Source: Daphnia carinata
Taxonomy: Eukaryota; Arthropoda; Branchiopoda; Diplostraca; Daphniidae
NCBI RefSeq assembly: GCF_022539665.2
Contig: NC_081340.1
Location: 6,633,357 to 6,697,356 of the forward strand
Direction: 5' to 3'
Length of the DNA: 64,000 nucleotides
The position numbers were made by a program, and so were the translations under genes. This document shows, piece after piece, positions 1-10,528 of this stretch. Below the pieces are notes generated by a model. That model made no database searches. It saw only the letters and a program-made list of their open reading frames with translations, and was not told the DNA's origin. The first letter of the stretch is position 1. The number at the start of each line of letters is the position of its first letter.

Positions 1-181
1 TCGGTAAATAAAGAATTGAACGTACCTCATTAGCTTCAGGTACACATATTCTCATTACAGATATATCAGGTGAACATGTAAATTAAAACGAGAGAGTCTG
101 GACACGCTTTCATCAGGTGGAATACGTTAGGTGATCGTAACAAGCATTATTTCTTTCTTTTCCAAATCCCAGCGTCATCTC

Positions 182-574
182 CTAATGGCAATCGCCCCAC
201 TTGTTTTTGCAACCGAGTGAGACATTACAATGCGCCACTGAGTTTCCACATTCGTTGTACAGGGAGCAGCATAAGCCGCCTTGACACGGCCCGTGGACCG
301 GTCCACATTGATCGTTCCTCGATTGGCGAAAAACGACATTCCAAAGACCATCCCGATCAGGTCGTGCCTCTGTAAATTTGGTTTTAAAAAGAGCATGTTT
401 AAGGAGTCAAACTAAATGCGTCGTAGATTAGTAACCTCATAGATGACTAATGAAACCTGTTTTAGAGTTTCATATTTTTGCCAATGCAGAGCTTAAAGAA
501 AATTGAGATTTACCTGTTGATGAGATGGCAGAGAGCGCTAACATCAAAACGAGTGCGGTAATAGCTGCCTTCAT
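182..574 (-). CDS. Small secreted cysteine-rich protein 1, hevein-like cysteine framework
   Basis: Two exons (574-514, 369-182), phase-1 intron, 82 residues. Exon 1 encodes a hydrophobic signal peptide starting MKAAITALVL. Exon 2 gives a short linker and a C-terminal module with eight cysteines: CGPVHGPC, then x4, CC, x5, C, x6, C, x5, C, x6, C and a final His. The spacing C-x4-CC-x5-C-x6-C-x5-C is that of the plant hevein (chitin-binding type 1) fold, seen from the sequence; the relationship is inference. Of the aromatic residues that bind chitin in hevein, only one position is aromatic here (SLYNEC), so sugar binding may be weak or absent. It could also be a knottin-type antimicrobial peptide. 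The paralogue at 3653-4007 has the same exon structure on the opposite strand. Confidence 0.75.
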
Positions 575-3500
575 TTTTGCGCGCGGTGATTGAAAATGCT
601 GGAGTTTTGTTAGAAGCGTGCTCGCGTTGGAAAAGTATGACACTGAATGAATTCTCTGCCTGATCACAGGTTTTATACAAGGCCATTTTGTACCATCCCT
701 TAGGTTTTTGGGGGGGAAAAGGAGATAGCCGAAGGTACCTGCTTTAGGCGAACCGGTTGTTGTTGAAATGTCGAGTCCTTTGAATTGGAATAATTTCTAA
801 CAGGTCCCAAGTAACGGAAATTTTTGAAGAAAAAAAAAGCATCGCCAAGTTTGTTGCTAACCTCCCTCTGGCATGCTAAATTTTGTTGTTGTTGTCGATC
901 GGATCAAATATGTCGACTGCTTTTTAATTGGTGAGCTGCATTTCACAAGTGTTGCAGTGCACTAATTTGTGGGCTTAACGAATTTTTCATATTCACGCTC
1001 AGGGAATCACGTTGATTAATCTGTAAATGATGCATTTTTTTCGCGTAGTTTCTCTTGGCAACACATCCCTAGCCACTAGCTTTTTCAGTTTTGTTTATGT
1101 AAAATATGGCGATTTCTTGACTGGTTGCTCAGCCGTCCTGGAAAGAAGAGTTTAATATATTTTTAAGTCTAGCGCACGCCTCGAGGAATTTTTAACGTAA
1201 CACGATTTTGTCTCGACACGCACCTGTTTGATGTAGTCGCTATGCGAAAACACACACAAAAAAAGAGAAGATTAAGAGCTTGATTTCCAGGGAATTTGGC
1301 TACGAATCTGGTTCTCTCAACTCTGACGCAGTTGGGACAAAAAAAGGGGAAATCTGTCTACTAGATCTTTTAAAAACAATTGGTCAACTTGTAGACCTGC
1401 GTCATACGAAATCGAATATCTTTGTTGGGGCCGTCCCTTGTTTCGGGTACGAGTGATCCAGTCCAACGTCATCCAATCCGGGGGGAATGGATTAAAGACA
1501 ACATCCTCTTGGGTTCTAATTTTTAAAAATTGCAATTTGGGACGTTGTCATCTTCTCACATGCACATGCATTAAACAATTTTTGTTTTCTCTACCTCTCC
1601 TGCCATTTGAGCGGAGCTTTTGAATGGAAAAGAGCCGAATTCCCGGAATGGGCCTTTCAGTTCTTTTTTGCGTCTTCTGTCTATTTGGAGCGACGTTTCG
1701 CTAGTCATTTATCAGAGGCTTAAATTGACGCTTTTCTTTTTGACTTTCTGCCTTTTGTTTTCCGGATTTTTCCATATTTAAAGAGCAACGACCATTCACC
1801 CCGAAATGCCTCAAGCGAATGTCTCGTCTTCCCTCGCATCTGCTCTGATAAACTCAGTGATGCTACAGAACCGTAACCTTAAAGCTAACAAAAGCGATGT
1901 CATGTGGCGTGCGCAAGAATGCTGCGTCCTGCATGCGAATTCTTGTTTGTTGACAAGGTGTGATTTTTCTTAATTGACCGGGAGCTATTTTTCAGGGGCA
2001 GGGATGATGTATAATGTAAACATGAGTTACAGTGCACGCGGGACAAGTCATCATTCATAAATATGCATCGTACAATTGACATGCGTAGTGTCGTTTTAGC
2101 AGTCGCCTTGATTAACGTAACTTGCGCAATTTTCTTTCACAAAATTGAGCGGGTTTATATGAATTTCAATAACAACTTAAAGATTGTTTGTTTTATTTGT
2201 AAACATCATGGGATAGACGTTTCATTACCTCCGTTTTAATCAGTAATCCGGGATCGTGGTTGCGTTTTGAGGGGATATTTTTTTTTCTTTTCACAATCGA
2301 AATAGGAAACTGATTTTGTAAAACAACTTTTTAAAGCCCGCAGCCGTTCCAGTCGTGACTGAATTGCTCCAGGAAATTACACTTTCAATGTAAAAGTTAC
2401 GTTCATCTACTTCTACAGTTTTTTCCCCTTCATTTTTATTTCTACGGATTCTGCGGTTGTGTAACAATATCCTGGTTTACAGGGTGTGATTTAAAACAAG
2501 GTTGCAATACGCTTAATTGCAAGTTCCGAACATGAAGAATCGGAATCAGGTTCCATACCCCAAAGTTTCTTTTTATCGGAAACTAAAACTGGTGATGGGC
2601 GTGGTCGAGATATTTTTCAAAACTCTGTTAGTAATTGGAGATGCGTGTTAACATCTTAAACGAAAACACTCCATTCGGTTGCTGAATGTTAAACTGGGAC
2701 ACGAATTTTTCTTGGATTAATGGGTTTGTTTATATTTTTGTAAATCAACTGACCATGTGAACAAACTATCTGGTTGCTAGACACAAGGCTTTTGGGTAGG
2801 CAACCTTTAAAAATCGTCGTGCGATACGATAGTAGTCTGATACCACGCGTACTGTATGTCTAGAAATGCAGCATGCGCTATGTACTGCTCAAAACAAATT
2901 GCGAAGCCTTCTAAGGTTTCAAACATCAAGGCCTGGTCTTCTACTTTTCCTTCCCTTTGCTCACGAGCGTCAATGGATGAAGCTATCAATAGTAACCCTG
3001 TTGTCTAGTGGGTCTGCGAAACTGTACAGTTATTTCGATCTTTTCCTTTTTTTAAACATTCAACTTTTGAAAAGCTTTTACTGAAAAAGAGCAATTCCTT
3101 TTTTTTCCGTGTTCCTCATTTCTTGTTTTTTTTTTAAGGGTGGGGTCGTGCGGTTTCTTGCTTGTTGATTTTTTATATGGTTTGTTGAAGTAATAAAACC
3201 TCTTACTTGCCTATTACATAAAAGCTCAAGGAAAGGTCTTAGTAGGAAAATTTCTTCATTTCGCGACCGCCATTCGAAAACTTGCAACAAAAAAAAAGAG
3301 GATATTACGTTATAATTGTTGCTATTGGCAATGCTGTTAGCTCGCACGATCAGAGGATTGTACTTAAAAATAAGTCACGTCAAAACATTGATATGCATAG
3401 TCGTTTTTTCCCACAAAGATACACTGACCTAACTGACGCATAGTTGAGCTTACGTCGCAATCTTTGGGATTTTCTTTGTTTCAACGGTGCCAAGATTGTT

Positions 3501-3577
3501 TGAATACTTCCTGCGATGACGTGACGTACCGGAGCGAACTGGTTTCATTTTCGTGTCCTTCAGCTACCGTCTTGGCT
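575..3577. other. Intergenic region between the two divergent cysteine-rich genes
   Basis: Apart from the two core promoters at its edges, I see no supportable gene. The short open frames here lack splice logic and domain signatures. The sequence is AT-rich with short homopolymer runs. Confidence 0.5.
642..677 (-). promoter_or_regulatory. Core promoter (TATA box plus TCAGT initiator) of cysteine-rich gene 1
   Basis: On the minus strand TATAAAA lies at 677-671 and an arthropod initiator TCAGT at 646-642, 33 bases from TATA start to the initiator A, the expected spacing. The start codon follows about 70 bases downstream. The paralogue at 3653 has the same arrangement. Confidence 0.6.
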
Positions 3578-3612
3578 TATAAAGAGTTGAGTACGGGCTC
3601 GTTAGTTTCAGT
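3578..3612 (+). promoter_or_regulatory. Core promoter (TATA box plus TCAGT initiator) of cysteine-rich gene 2
   Basis: TATAAA is at 3578-3583 and TCAGT at 3608-3612, 32 bases from TATA start to the initiator A. The ATG at 3653 follows 43 bases after the predicted transcription start. Confidence 0.65.
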
Positions 3613-3652
3613 CGAACGTCGAGCAAGTCAACAAGTCCCATACCAATTCAAG

Positions 3653-4007
3653 ATGAAGCATTATCAGTTGTTTTCACTGCTTGTGATTGTTGTAGTCCTT
3701 TTCTCTGCAGGTAAACTTCATTGTAAGTCCTATTTCAAACGAATAGATTTCATTTAGGCATGTTTTCTTAGCTTTGAGTTGCAATCCTGGTTCTAAACCG
3801 GAAGAAGCTTCATCAAGACCTGGTACTCTTCCCCCTAACTTTGATGAAGATTTGAATTCTGGAGAGTTTAGTGGACATGAGTGTGGTCCAGTGCATGGAA
3901 AATGCCCACACGAACAATGCTGTTCTTTACGCAATGAATGTGGAAACTCAACTTCACACTGCAATTTGTCCTTAGGGTGCAAGAAGAAGTGGGGTATTTG
4001 TCATTGA
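3653..4007 (+). CDS. Small secreted cysteine-rich protein 2, hevein-like cysteine framework
   Basis: Two exons (3653-3710, 3772-4007), phase-1 intron of 61 bases, 97 residues. Exon 1 is the signal peptide (MKHYQLFSLLVIVVVLFSA). Exon 2 has an acidic, proline-rich spacer of about 35 residues containing one extra cysteine, then the module CGPVHGKC-x4-CC-x5-C-x6-C-x5-C-x6-CH. The two paralogues share CGPVHG, CCSL, NECGNS, HCN, SLGCK and KWG. The cysteine spacing is that of hevein, but the aromatic sugar-binding positions are Arg, Glu and His. A polyadenylation signal AATAAA lies at 4204-4209. The start was chosen because it follows the core promoter directly and opens a signal peptide. Function is unproven; a secreted defence or cuticle-interacting peptide is inference. 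Confidence 0.8.
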
Positions 4008-4203
4008 TTTCTCTAACGGAGACCACAGAAAACATTTGTCTCTAATCTTAAAAATGCATTGTTGCATTTAGACAAAGACCGAGTTATTTTTAAAACAATC
4101 TCAATCAAACAATGACAAGTGTTGTTACTATTTCTCATACTAAGTGGTGGAGTTGCTAATCCTTTGTGTCCTGTTATGATCGTTTTATGTTTACAATTTC
4201 TAA

Positions 4204-4209
4204 AATAAA
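4204..4209 (+). terminator. Polyadenylation signal of cysteine-rich gene 2
   Basis: AATAAA about 200 bases after the stop codon, in an AT-rich 3' flank. Confidence 0.5.
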
Positions 4210-4581
4210 ACTATTACTGATTGACATTATGAGGACACAGTCGCCGGTCGGTATCGAGCAAGGTTAACGAAAGGCGGAAACCAGAAAGCGTGGTTAGTCA
4301 AACGAAACCAAAGGCTGTACGTTTTTTGAGTGCGATTCACGGCATGTGAATTTTTACCAGTCAAACCTGTTTTCTTTTAGAAGTCGGCAAATGGAATTAT
4401 CCGAAGGTAATCCCCGCCAATACGCAGTTGGACTAGAACACCCTGCATTACTATCAGCATCTATTTCCAATGCATGCATTTTTGGAATTCATAGTGGAGC
4501 ATTTTCATACACAATTAATACGTTTAATGGGTTTCCCCATTTTATGGCCCCAAAACCCCTTGAAATTCAACTAGACGAGTA
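4210..4581. other. Intergenic, nothing recognised
   Basis: Lies between the polyadenylation signal of the plus-strand peptide gene and the stop codon of the first minus-strand tetraspan gene. An 84-residue plus-strand open frame (4346-4600) overlaps the tetraspan stop region and has no recognisable features. Confidence 0.4.
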
Positions 4582-5946
4582 TCACTTTGGTGGGGGGTGA
4601 ACTATAACATCTTCTTTTGGCAGTTCTATATTTCTTGAATATTCACTATCGTCGACATCTGACCCAATTGGTTCTTCCTCTGGCGCTACATTGAACCATT
4701 TGGTCGATGTGACTTTATTTTCCTCGCCCTCCTGTCGGTTGTCCACCTCTATATCGAAATCACCTCCAACTGAGAGGTTCGAACTGGAATTGATCTTCTT
4801 TTTCATTGGGATGGCGTAAATGGGTTCGATAAATTGGTCAATTAATTTGGACGCCTGCACGTCTAAACTTGTCTCGTCCGCCGCATTACTCTGCTGGAAT
4901 TTAAGCGTTTCGTAGATACTGTCTGAATCTGTCGAACCGTGCGATTCAGCTGTGTGCTGCGAAACAGTTGTTACCGAAGGCGGATGTATTTGTTCTATCG
5001 GTTGCTGTGTATCAGCGTCTATTGAATCCTTTTTGGTATCGTGCATCTCGTTTGAAATAGGCTGCGGCTAAAAGAAACAAAACAAATCGTTTACGCTGTT
5101 TGTTTTCATTTCATTTCTTGATGTACTCACGTGCATCTCGTTTGAAATAGGCTGCGGCTAAAAGAAACAAAACAAATCGTTTACGCTGTTTGTTTTCATT
5201 TCATTTCTTGATGTACTCACCGATGCGCGTTTACGAGGTGACATGCAGATGGCAGTAATGATTATCATAATTGTAGACACGACTAAGCCCATAAATCCCA
5301 CTCCGATCAAAACAGCATTGAATGCGATAGATAGCTTGGAGTATGTTTCTGTTAAATCATGATATCTTGAATTCTTGGTTTAAAAGAAAAAAAAATGATG
5401 AACGCAATAGATCACGGGGTACCTTGAATTGTGCTAGTGAGAGAAAGCAAAGCTATAATCATGAGCGCAAGGGAAGTGAAAACGGACGTTGCAGCCATGC
5501 ATAACAAGCCAATTGTCCTGCCACCGGAATTTTGATAATGCGAAACACTATAACACACTCTATTCAGTTAGTTAAAAAATATCCGGTTACCTTACATGGC
5601 CTTGTCTTCGCGTTGGCGACTACGGACGGCTAATAGACCCGTGACGCCTGTGCCGCCATACACTACACCGCACCATATTCCGGTCCCAATTTGACTGTAG
5701 TTTGTGTTTTCCAAGATCGCGCAAACCTTTTTTTTTTTTTTTTTTTTTTTTTTTCAGAATCGTACACAGTCAGATTGAGTAGTAGAGTAACCACCCTTTT
5801 TTTAAAATTTTATTTACCTGAAATACAACGGCTAGGATGAAGAGGACGATGAGCGAAAACGATAAAATTTTGATGAATAATTTATGCCGCGGCGAAAATC
5901 TCACTGCATCTTTTTCTTCCGGAATCATCGAGTCGGAATCGACCAT
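4582..5946 (-). CDS. Four-pass membrane protein A of the tetraspan cluster (MS4A/CD20-like topology)
   Basis: Six exons (5946-5818, 5726-5596, 5517-5423, 5348-5221, 5157-5131, 5067-4582); all phases close to give 331 residues. Four hydrophobic segments occur at about residues 22-43, 53-75, 90-115 and 125-148. The signature YSQIGTGIWCG starts the second segment and recurs in genes D, E and F. A long cytoplasmic tail of about 165 residues, rich in Ser, Asp and Glu, follows and carries tyrosine motifs (YETL, YAIP) that could be sorting or phosphorylation sites. The 27-nt exon 5 and the start of exon 6 are identical copies within a 90-bp tandem duplication, so PQPISNEMH appears twice. The exon 2 acceptor follows a run of 27 adenines. 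MVDSD was taken as the start because it opens directly before the first membrane segment. The family is inferred from topology and signature. Confidence 0.7.
5041..5220. repeat. Perfect 90-bp tandem duplication spanning an intron and 27 nt of exon
   Basis: Bases 5041-5130 and 5131-5220 are identical over 90 positions. Each copy, read on the minus strand, holds a 63-base intron (GTGAGT...TTTTAG) followed by the same 27 coding bases. Both copies keep usable donor and acceptor sites, so the unit yields an extra in-frame 9-residue exon. Confidence 0.95.
5728..5754. repeat. Homopolymer of 27 T (A on the gene strand) next to a splice acceptor
   Basis: An uninterrupted run of 27 thymines. On the minus strand it is poly(A) ending at the AG that precedes exon 2 of tetraspan gene A, where a pyrimidine tract would be expected. 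Confidence 0.9.
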
Positions 5947-6228
5947 CTTCTTGTAGTTAGGAACTTGCTCCTTGATCGGGCAAGTTATAGAAAAACGCCA
6001 CAGTGCAAACTCATCACGATGCAGGTTGCTCAGGATCTCAAACCTATGTACTTTAAGTTGTGTTCTTATTTTCGTTTTTTTTTCTATCACCTTGCGTGCT
6101 TTAGTCTTTTTTTTTCTCCCCTTCAATCTTGATTCAAGATAATGCAGGTGACATGATGAGCTCACTGATAAGTTGATAAGCTAAGATTAACAAAATGGGA
6201 AAACGAAATTTTGTATTGTGCAAGACTT

Positions 6229-7224
6229 TCAAACAAACACAGGCGGATAGTAAGTAAATCGGTCGCTGCCTGCATCGCTCACATCCTCGACTCCCATTCC
6301 CTCTTGCATCACTTCCACTTGAGTCTCGCTTGTCTCCATTATCTGTCTTACTCCGTACCCGCTAGGTGGCGTTGATTGTAGGGTACTAGTCAAAACACTC
6401 AAATGATGATTTTGCTGCTCCCGCACGCGTTGTTGAATCCGATCCATCTTTTTTTCTTCAACCTTTTTGTTTTGAAATTCTCTTGAATATCCTACGGTAA
6501 TTTTTTTAAATTTTGGTACTACTTACTTCTATTCGGTAAGCTTTCCATTCACGTAGGAAGTACCACAATAGGATGCAACTCTCTCCGGAAACGTAGAGAG
6601 CCGTGAAAATGGAGAACCCGCCTGGTCCTAGCCAGGATTCAGTAGCTAAATCGTAATATTAATGATTACTTCATGGAGACAGACTGCGTAGTTAAAAATT
6701 TTGTTTACCAGTATCAAGACATAGAAGAACTACGTAGGCAAAAAAAATTATTGGCGCCAAAGCGGCTGTCGTGGCCGTCAATACTAGGTAGGATTTAACA
6801 CTAGACAGAAAATCGTAACGAGAAATCAGCGTTTTTGTTTACTTGACTTGTTTTGTTCGTGACGTATTTTGGTCTTACTCGTTATCAGTGTTTCGAATCA
6901 AACCGTACAACGATCCGACCGTAGCGATCAAAAGCGTTGCAGACCAGCCGAGGCAGATACCGACGAGAGTGTAGGACGATGGTACAACGTGATAATCAAT
7001 TTCTTGAAGCAGCAAAGACTACTGAAAAAAATAAAGGTGGGGTGCAATCAGTGGCTAGTCTGCATTTAATGTAGGGCTATCAATCTTCGTACCTGTAAAA
7101 CGATAGCGATCAACCACAATACGGCGTTTAAAACAGTTAGCATGAAACCTAATTTTAACGATGTCACGGGTAAAACGCGCCGTGGCTGAGATTGGATAAG
7201 CCACCAGTCGGAACTCTCCCACAT
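6229..7224 (-). CDS. Four-pass membrane protein B of the tetraspan cluster
   Basis: Five exons (7224-7093, 7018-6879, 6800-6709, 6645-6527, 6462-6229), phases 0/2/1/0, 238 residues. It starts MWESSDWW. Four hydrophobic segments lie at about residues 25-44, 59-86, 94-117 and 126-150, followed by a polar tail of about 80 residues rich in Gln, Glu and Asp. The intron phase pattern 0/2/1/0 matches gene A, which supports common ancestry although the Y-x(n)-G-[IL]-W signature is not obvious here. The last acceptor is A-rich; I chose the site adding VEEKK before MDRIQQ because it keeps frame. The closest alternative acceptor would shift the tail. No enzymatic motif is visible; a membrane-organising role is inference from topology. 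Confidence 0.65.
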
Positions 7225-7592
7225 GACTTAAGACGTCAGGTAACATAGAGTCAACTCACCTATGGAGTCGAAACTGAAACCATTTGGTTCACCAACAACG
7301 CAAACGCAAACAACACATAGCAGTTTGATGATGATAACAGCTCCGACTCGATAAGACACATACTTAACAACTAAAATCTATTGATTGCAGAGATATTTAG
7401 TTGCACTACTTTTTTGAGATACGAGAGAAAAAAAAATTACCGCGTGACATTTTACTATTTCAACATAAAAGTTGTATTCTTCGTACATTATTTACAATTA
7501 TTTGTGACACACTTTACTTCACTCCAATTCAATATTGGCGCTTTGAATTTTTTTTTCTCTCGAGTTGACGCAATTGCGATCCATTTTGAGGC

Positions 7593-8596
7593 TTATGCCG
7601 CTTCTGCTGAAAACGACAATTCTTCCGCGTCGTAGGCTGCTTGTAAATGCTCTTTAATTAAATCGCTCCCACTTTCCGCTGTTATCAGTTGTTGCTATTT
7701 TTAAAGTTGATTAAAATAACATCCAACAATCGTCTGTGTGTTACGATACCTGCATGTGTTGCTGGATAGCCGCCCAAAGCCACGATCCTATAACCTGATC
7801 CAAAGCGCTTTAATTGATTTAAAAAAAATTTATTTCTTTTAAAATTTTCCTTACTTGATGAACGTTTTTCTGTCCTCGAACGATGAAGACGAATAGCACA
7901 CAGAAAGTAATAACATTCATGCAATTGGTACCGACCATTGCCCCGACGAGCCATTTGGTATTATCTTCTGTTTTTTTTTTTCGCAAATCGGCACTCATTA
8001 ATAACTTAAATCGATAGGAATAGTAAAAACATGATGACATGAAGTAAAGAATGATAAGGCAAACCTGTCCATTTGTTGCCTTCGCTCTGAACCGACAGAA
8101 GAGCTACTGAAGCTAATAAACTGAGAACCCCAAGACCTTGGCATCCACAAATCAGCATCTTTCCTTTTTTTACACTACATCAATCAAAGGTCTTTTTAGA
8201 AAGTAGAATTTGAATTGAATTTTGTTTTGCTGGAAGCTTGATTTACATTGCCACTCGGTTGCTGCCTAGTAGAAGAATCCACTGGGCAGTTAGCGTCAAA
8301 GCCAACAGCGTCCAGATGACGAGGACAGCGCTGATGGCCGATATTGACAGCCGCCTTGATTGCATGATCAAACAAACTTGGCAAATGAATTGAATAATCT
8401 CACACAGAATAGCAGAAACTGAAAGGACTAGTAGTCTTCTTAGAGTCTGATTATTATAGACAGTAATGTACGACGAACTGTTAGCCGCATCTTGCAAACG
8501 CCTTGAATCGAGCGATGCACCATTTGTAGTTCCCGTTGCAAGGGCTCTATTGTTTCCGGCTTCTGCCGTTAGTGGCGTTTCCATTCGTCCACGCAC
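7593..8596 (-). CDS. Four-pass membrane protein C of the tetraspan cluster
   Basis: Five exons (8596-8247, 8174-8065, 7967-7855, 7794-7750, 7694-7593), 239 residues from the first Met; a second Met four codons on (METPLT) is an equal candidate. A polar N terminus of about 50 residues contains a possible N-glycosylation site, then come hydrophobic segments near residues 52-76, 83-108, 121-143 and 158-181. A 15-codon exon (VIGSWLWAAIQQHMQ) and a short acidic tail ending SAEAA follow. The exon 2 acceptor had to be placed at GATGTAG (8176-8175), which restores frame through VKKGK. The exon 3 acceptor follows a run of 11 adenines. Function is unknown; the context is the same-strand array of tetraspans. 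Confidence 0.6.
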
Positions 8597-9253
8597 TGAA
8601 TCCTTCGCAATTAAGCTGTGTGCGTTGTAAAACTGGCGTACAAGACGCGCTTCTTCTTGCTAACTGCCAATTGTTTACTCAATTGTGCATAGCGGACGAG
8701 AATCACGTTGCAATACACTTGTGTTGATATACAATGGCACACTGAAGATCCTACCAACTACACTGATTTTCGGTTAGTTTTGTTCTATATCGTGAGCAAG
8801 TGTGGTTGATACTGACGTCGATAGGGGAAGTAGATTACGTTCGGACTGTCAGACTTTCCCCTTTTGTCTTCCACTAGTCTTCGACTTACTGTGCTGGCGT
8901 TTGTTTTGTTTAGGCCGGCTGTGACGTCACCGACGAAGAAACCCTTCAGCTTCATTTGAAACCAACGCCATTTAGCATCTCGTATTGATTGTTCAGATTT
9001 TTGAATTTGGGAATGGAGGGCAGTGAAACTTCGATAACAGGTTTAACTTAACGATTGTAATGTGACTGTATGGGTTAACCGTGTGGTTATGTGTCAACTG
9101 ACTTGGAAAAACAACGGGAAGCGGAAATTGTATAATTTATGCGAACGCGTGAATGGAACTAGGCCCCCTTGTCTTGCGATAACGTTTCTCAAGGTTGCTC
9201 GTTCAGAGAAGCATGCATGTGTAAACGATGATGACGTTTTTTTTCTTTTGTTT
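8597..9253. other. Gap between tetraspan genes C and D
   Basis: Contains the upstream flank of gene C and the 3' flank of gene D. Short open frames are present on the plus strand but nothing supportable. Confidence 0.4.
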
Positions 9254-10204
9254 TTAATGCGACACATTTTGTTGCGTGTACTGGATCGTAGCAGATACGG
9301 CCAAGCGTTTGGCCCGCAACGCTAGAAATGTCGCTATTTTAACTCCGATGGCGATAAGACCACTGCATAGCAGTATTATCTCTAGGGTTTTCCGTTGAGA
9401 ACCTTAAATAAATAATATTATTTCTTTACTCTTCGTTTGAGATGTCAAATTTGTTTTTTTTCTCGAAATTTTTGCTTACCAAAGTAATCATCATTTAAGA
9501 GCAGTTTGTAGCACGCGTGCACTTGGCCGTATTTGCCTGTATTTGAGATGACGTCCCCCGCTAATTTGTTGGCGATTCCAAACACGGTGTCGGTGAAATC
9601 ACCCAACGTGTCCTTCTGAGCGGGTATGTTATCCGGTTTGAATGTGTCCAGGATGCCATTTAATGGGTTGGCTCCAGGTCCGTGGTGGAAGTACTGCAAA
9701 CTGTGCAGTTGATAGATGACTCCTGAAGCCACTCCGACTTGCACGAGTGAAGCCATCAGAGTCATAGCACAAATAACGAGCATCCAATCACTCCTTTAAA
9801 CATTTAAAAAAATTTATTTGAAAGAATCAAAGTCTTAATGAATTAATTACTTTTTGGCCTTTTTACGGCTGGCGATCACAAGAAGAGAGATGGCTGTTAT
9901 GATTAGTAGTAAACCATTCCAAAGGCCAACCCCCATCTTAGAGTAAGCACAATCATCGTGATTGGCTATAATCACTGCCTGTAGAAACACAACATTAGTA
10001 AAGAACCGCCAAATGAATGCGTTAAGTGGTGAAGGTGTTTACCTGAACAATGATGCTGATCAAGCCCGTAATGAAATCCAAACAAGAGAAAATCGTTAGC
10101 AAAATCATGGACATCTTACAAGACGGTTGTGAAGCGCACACTGCTCGTCGTATTGTGAAAATGCCTAGATGCAATAGCTGATTAACACCCTTTCCAAATT
10201 TCAT
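9254..10204 (-). CDS. Four-pass membrane protein D of the tetraspan cluster
   Basis: Four exons (10204-10043, 9978-9851, 9793-9480, 9402-9254), phases 0/2/1, 250 residues from the first Met. Hydrophobic segments lie near residues 31-56, 69-91, 99-122 and 209-232. The signature YSKMGVGLWNG introduces the second segment. A large loop of about 85 residues between segments 3 and 4 is probably extracellular, with a Cys near its end; this loop sets D apart from its neighbours. A TATATAAG sequence at about 10220-10211 lies only some 10 bases before the first ATG, so transcription would begin inside the first 30 codons and the true start is probably the internal MSMILL at 10114 (220 residues). Confidence 0.65.
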
Positions 10205-10210
10205 TCTCTA

Positions 10211-10220
10211 CCTTATATAC
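10211..10220 (-). promoter_or_regulatory. Probable TATA box of tetraspan gene D
   Basis: On the minus strand GTATATAAGG. Its closeness to the first ATG (10204) favours use of the downstream ATG at 10114 as the start codon. Confidence 0.4.
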
Positions 10221-10528
10221 AGTTTTCGCTCCAAATAACAGACAGGGTTGCAATCAACCGCAAATCTAGCCCCTCCTACAATTATGGATGTGGCTGGAAG
10301 ACTCACGTTTCCGTTTCGTAGGGCGTGTTTCGCAACCTGTTACGTTCCATACACCACACCATGTATGTGCATAAAAACAACTGAATTAAAGGCTAATCCC
10401 TTGATCTCTCCTTAAGAAATTAGGCAACATTAAACGTTCCGTGTCCACCTTTATATTTGCACGAAATAGGCAAAGATGCGCCCAGATTTAAGCGATGTAA
10501 ATAATTCGAATTTCTCAGCGAATGTTTG

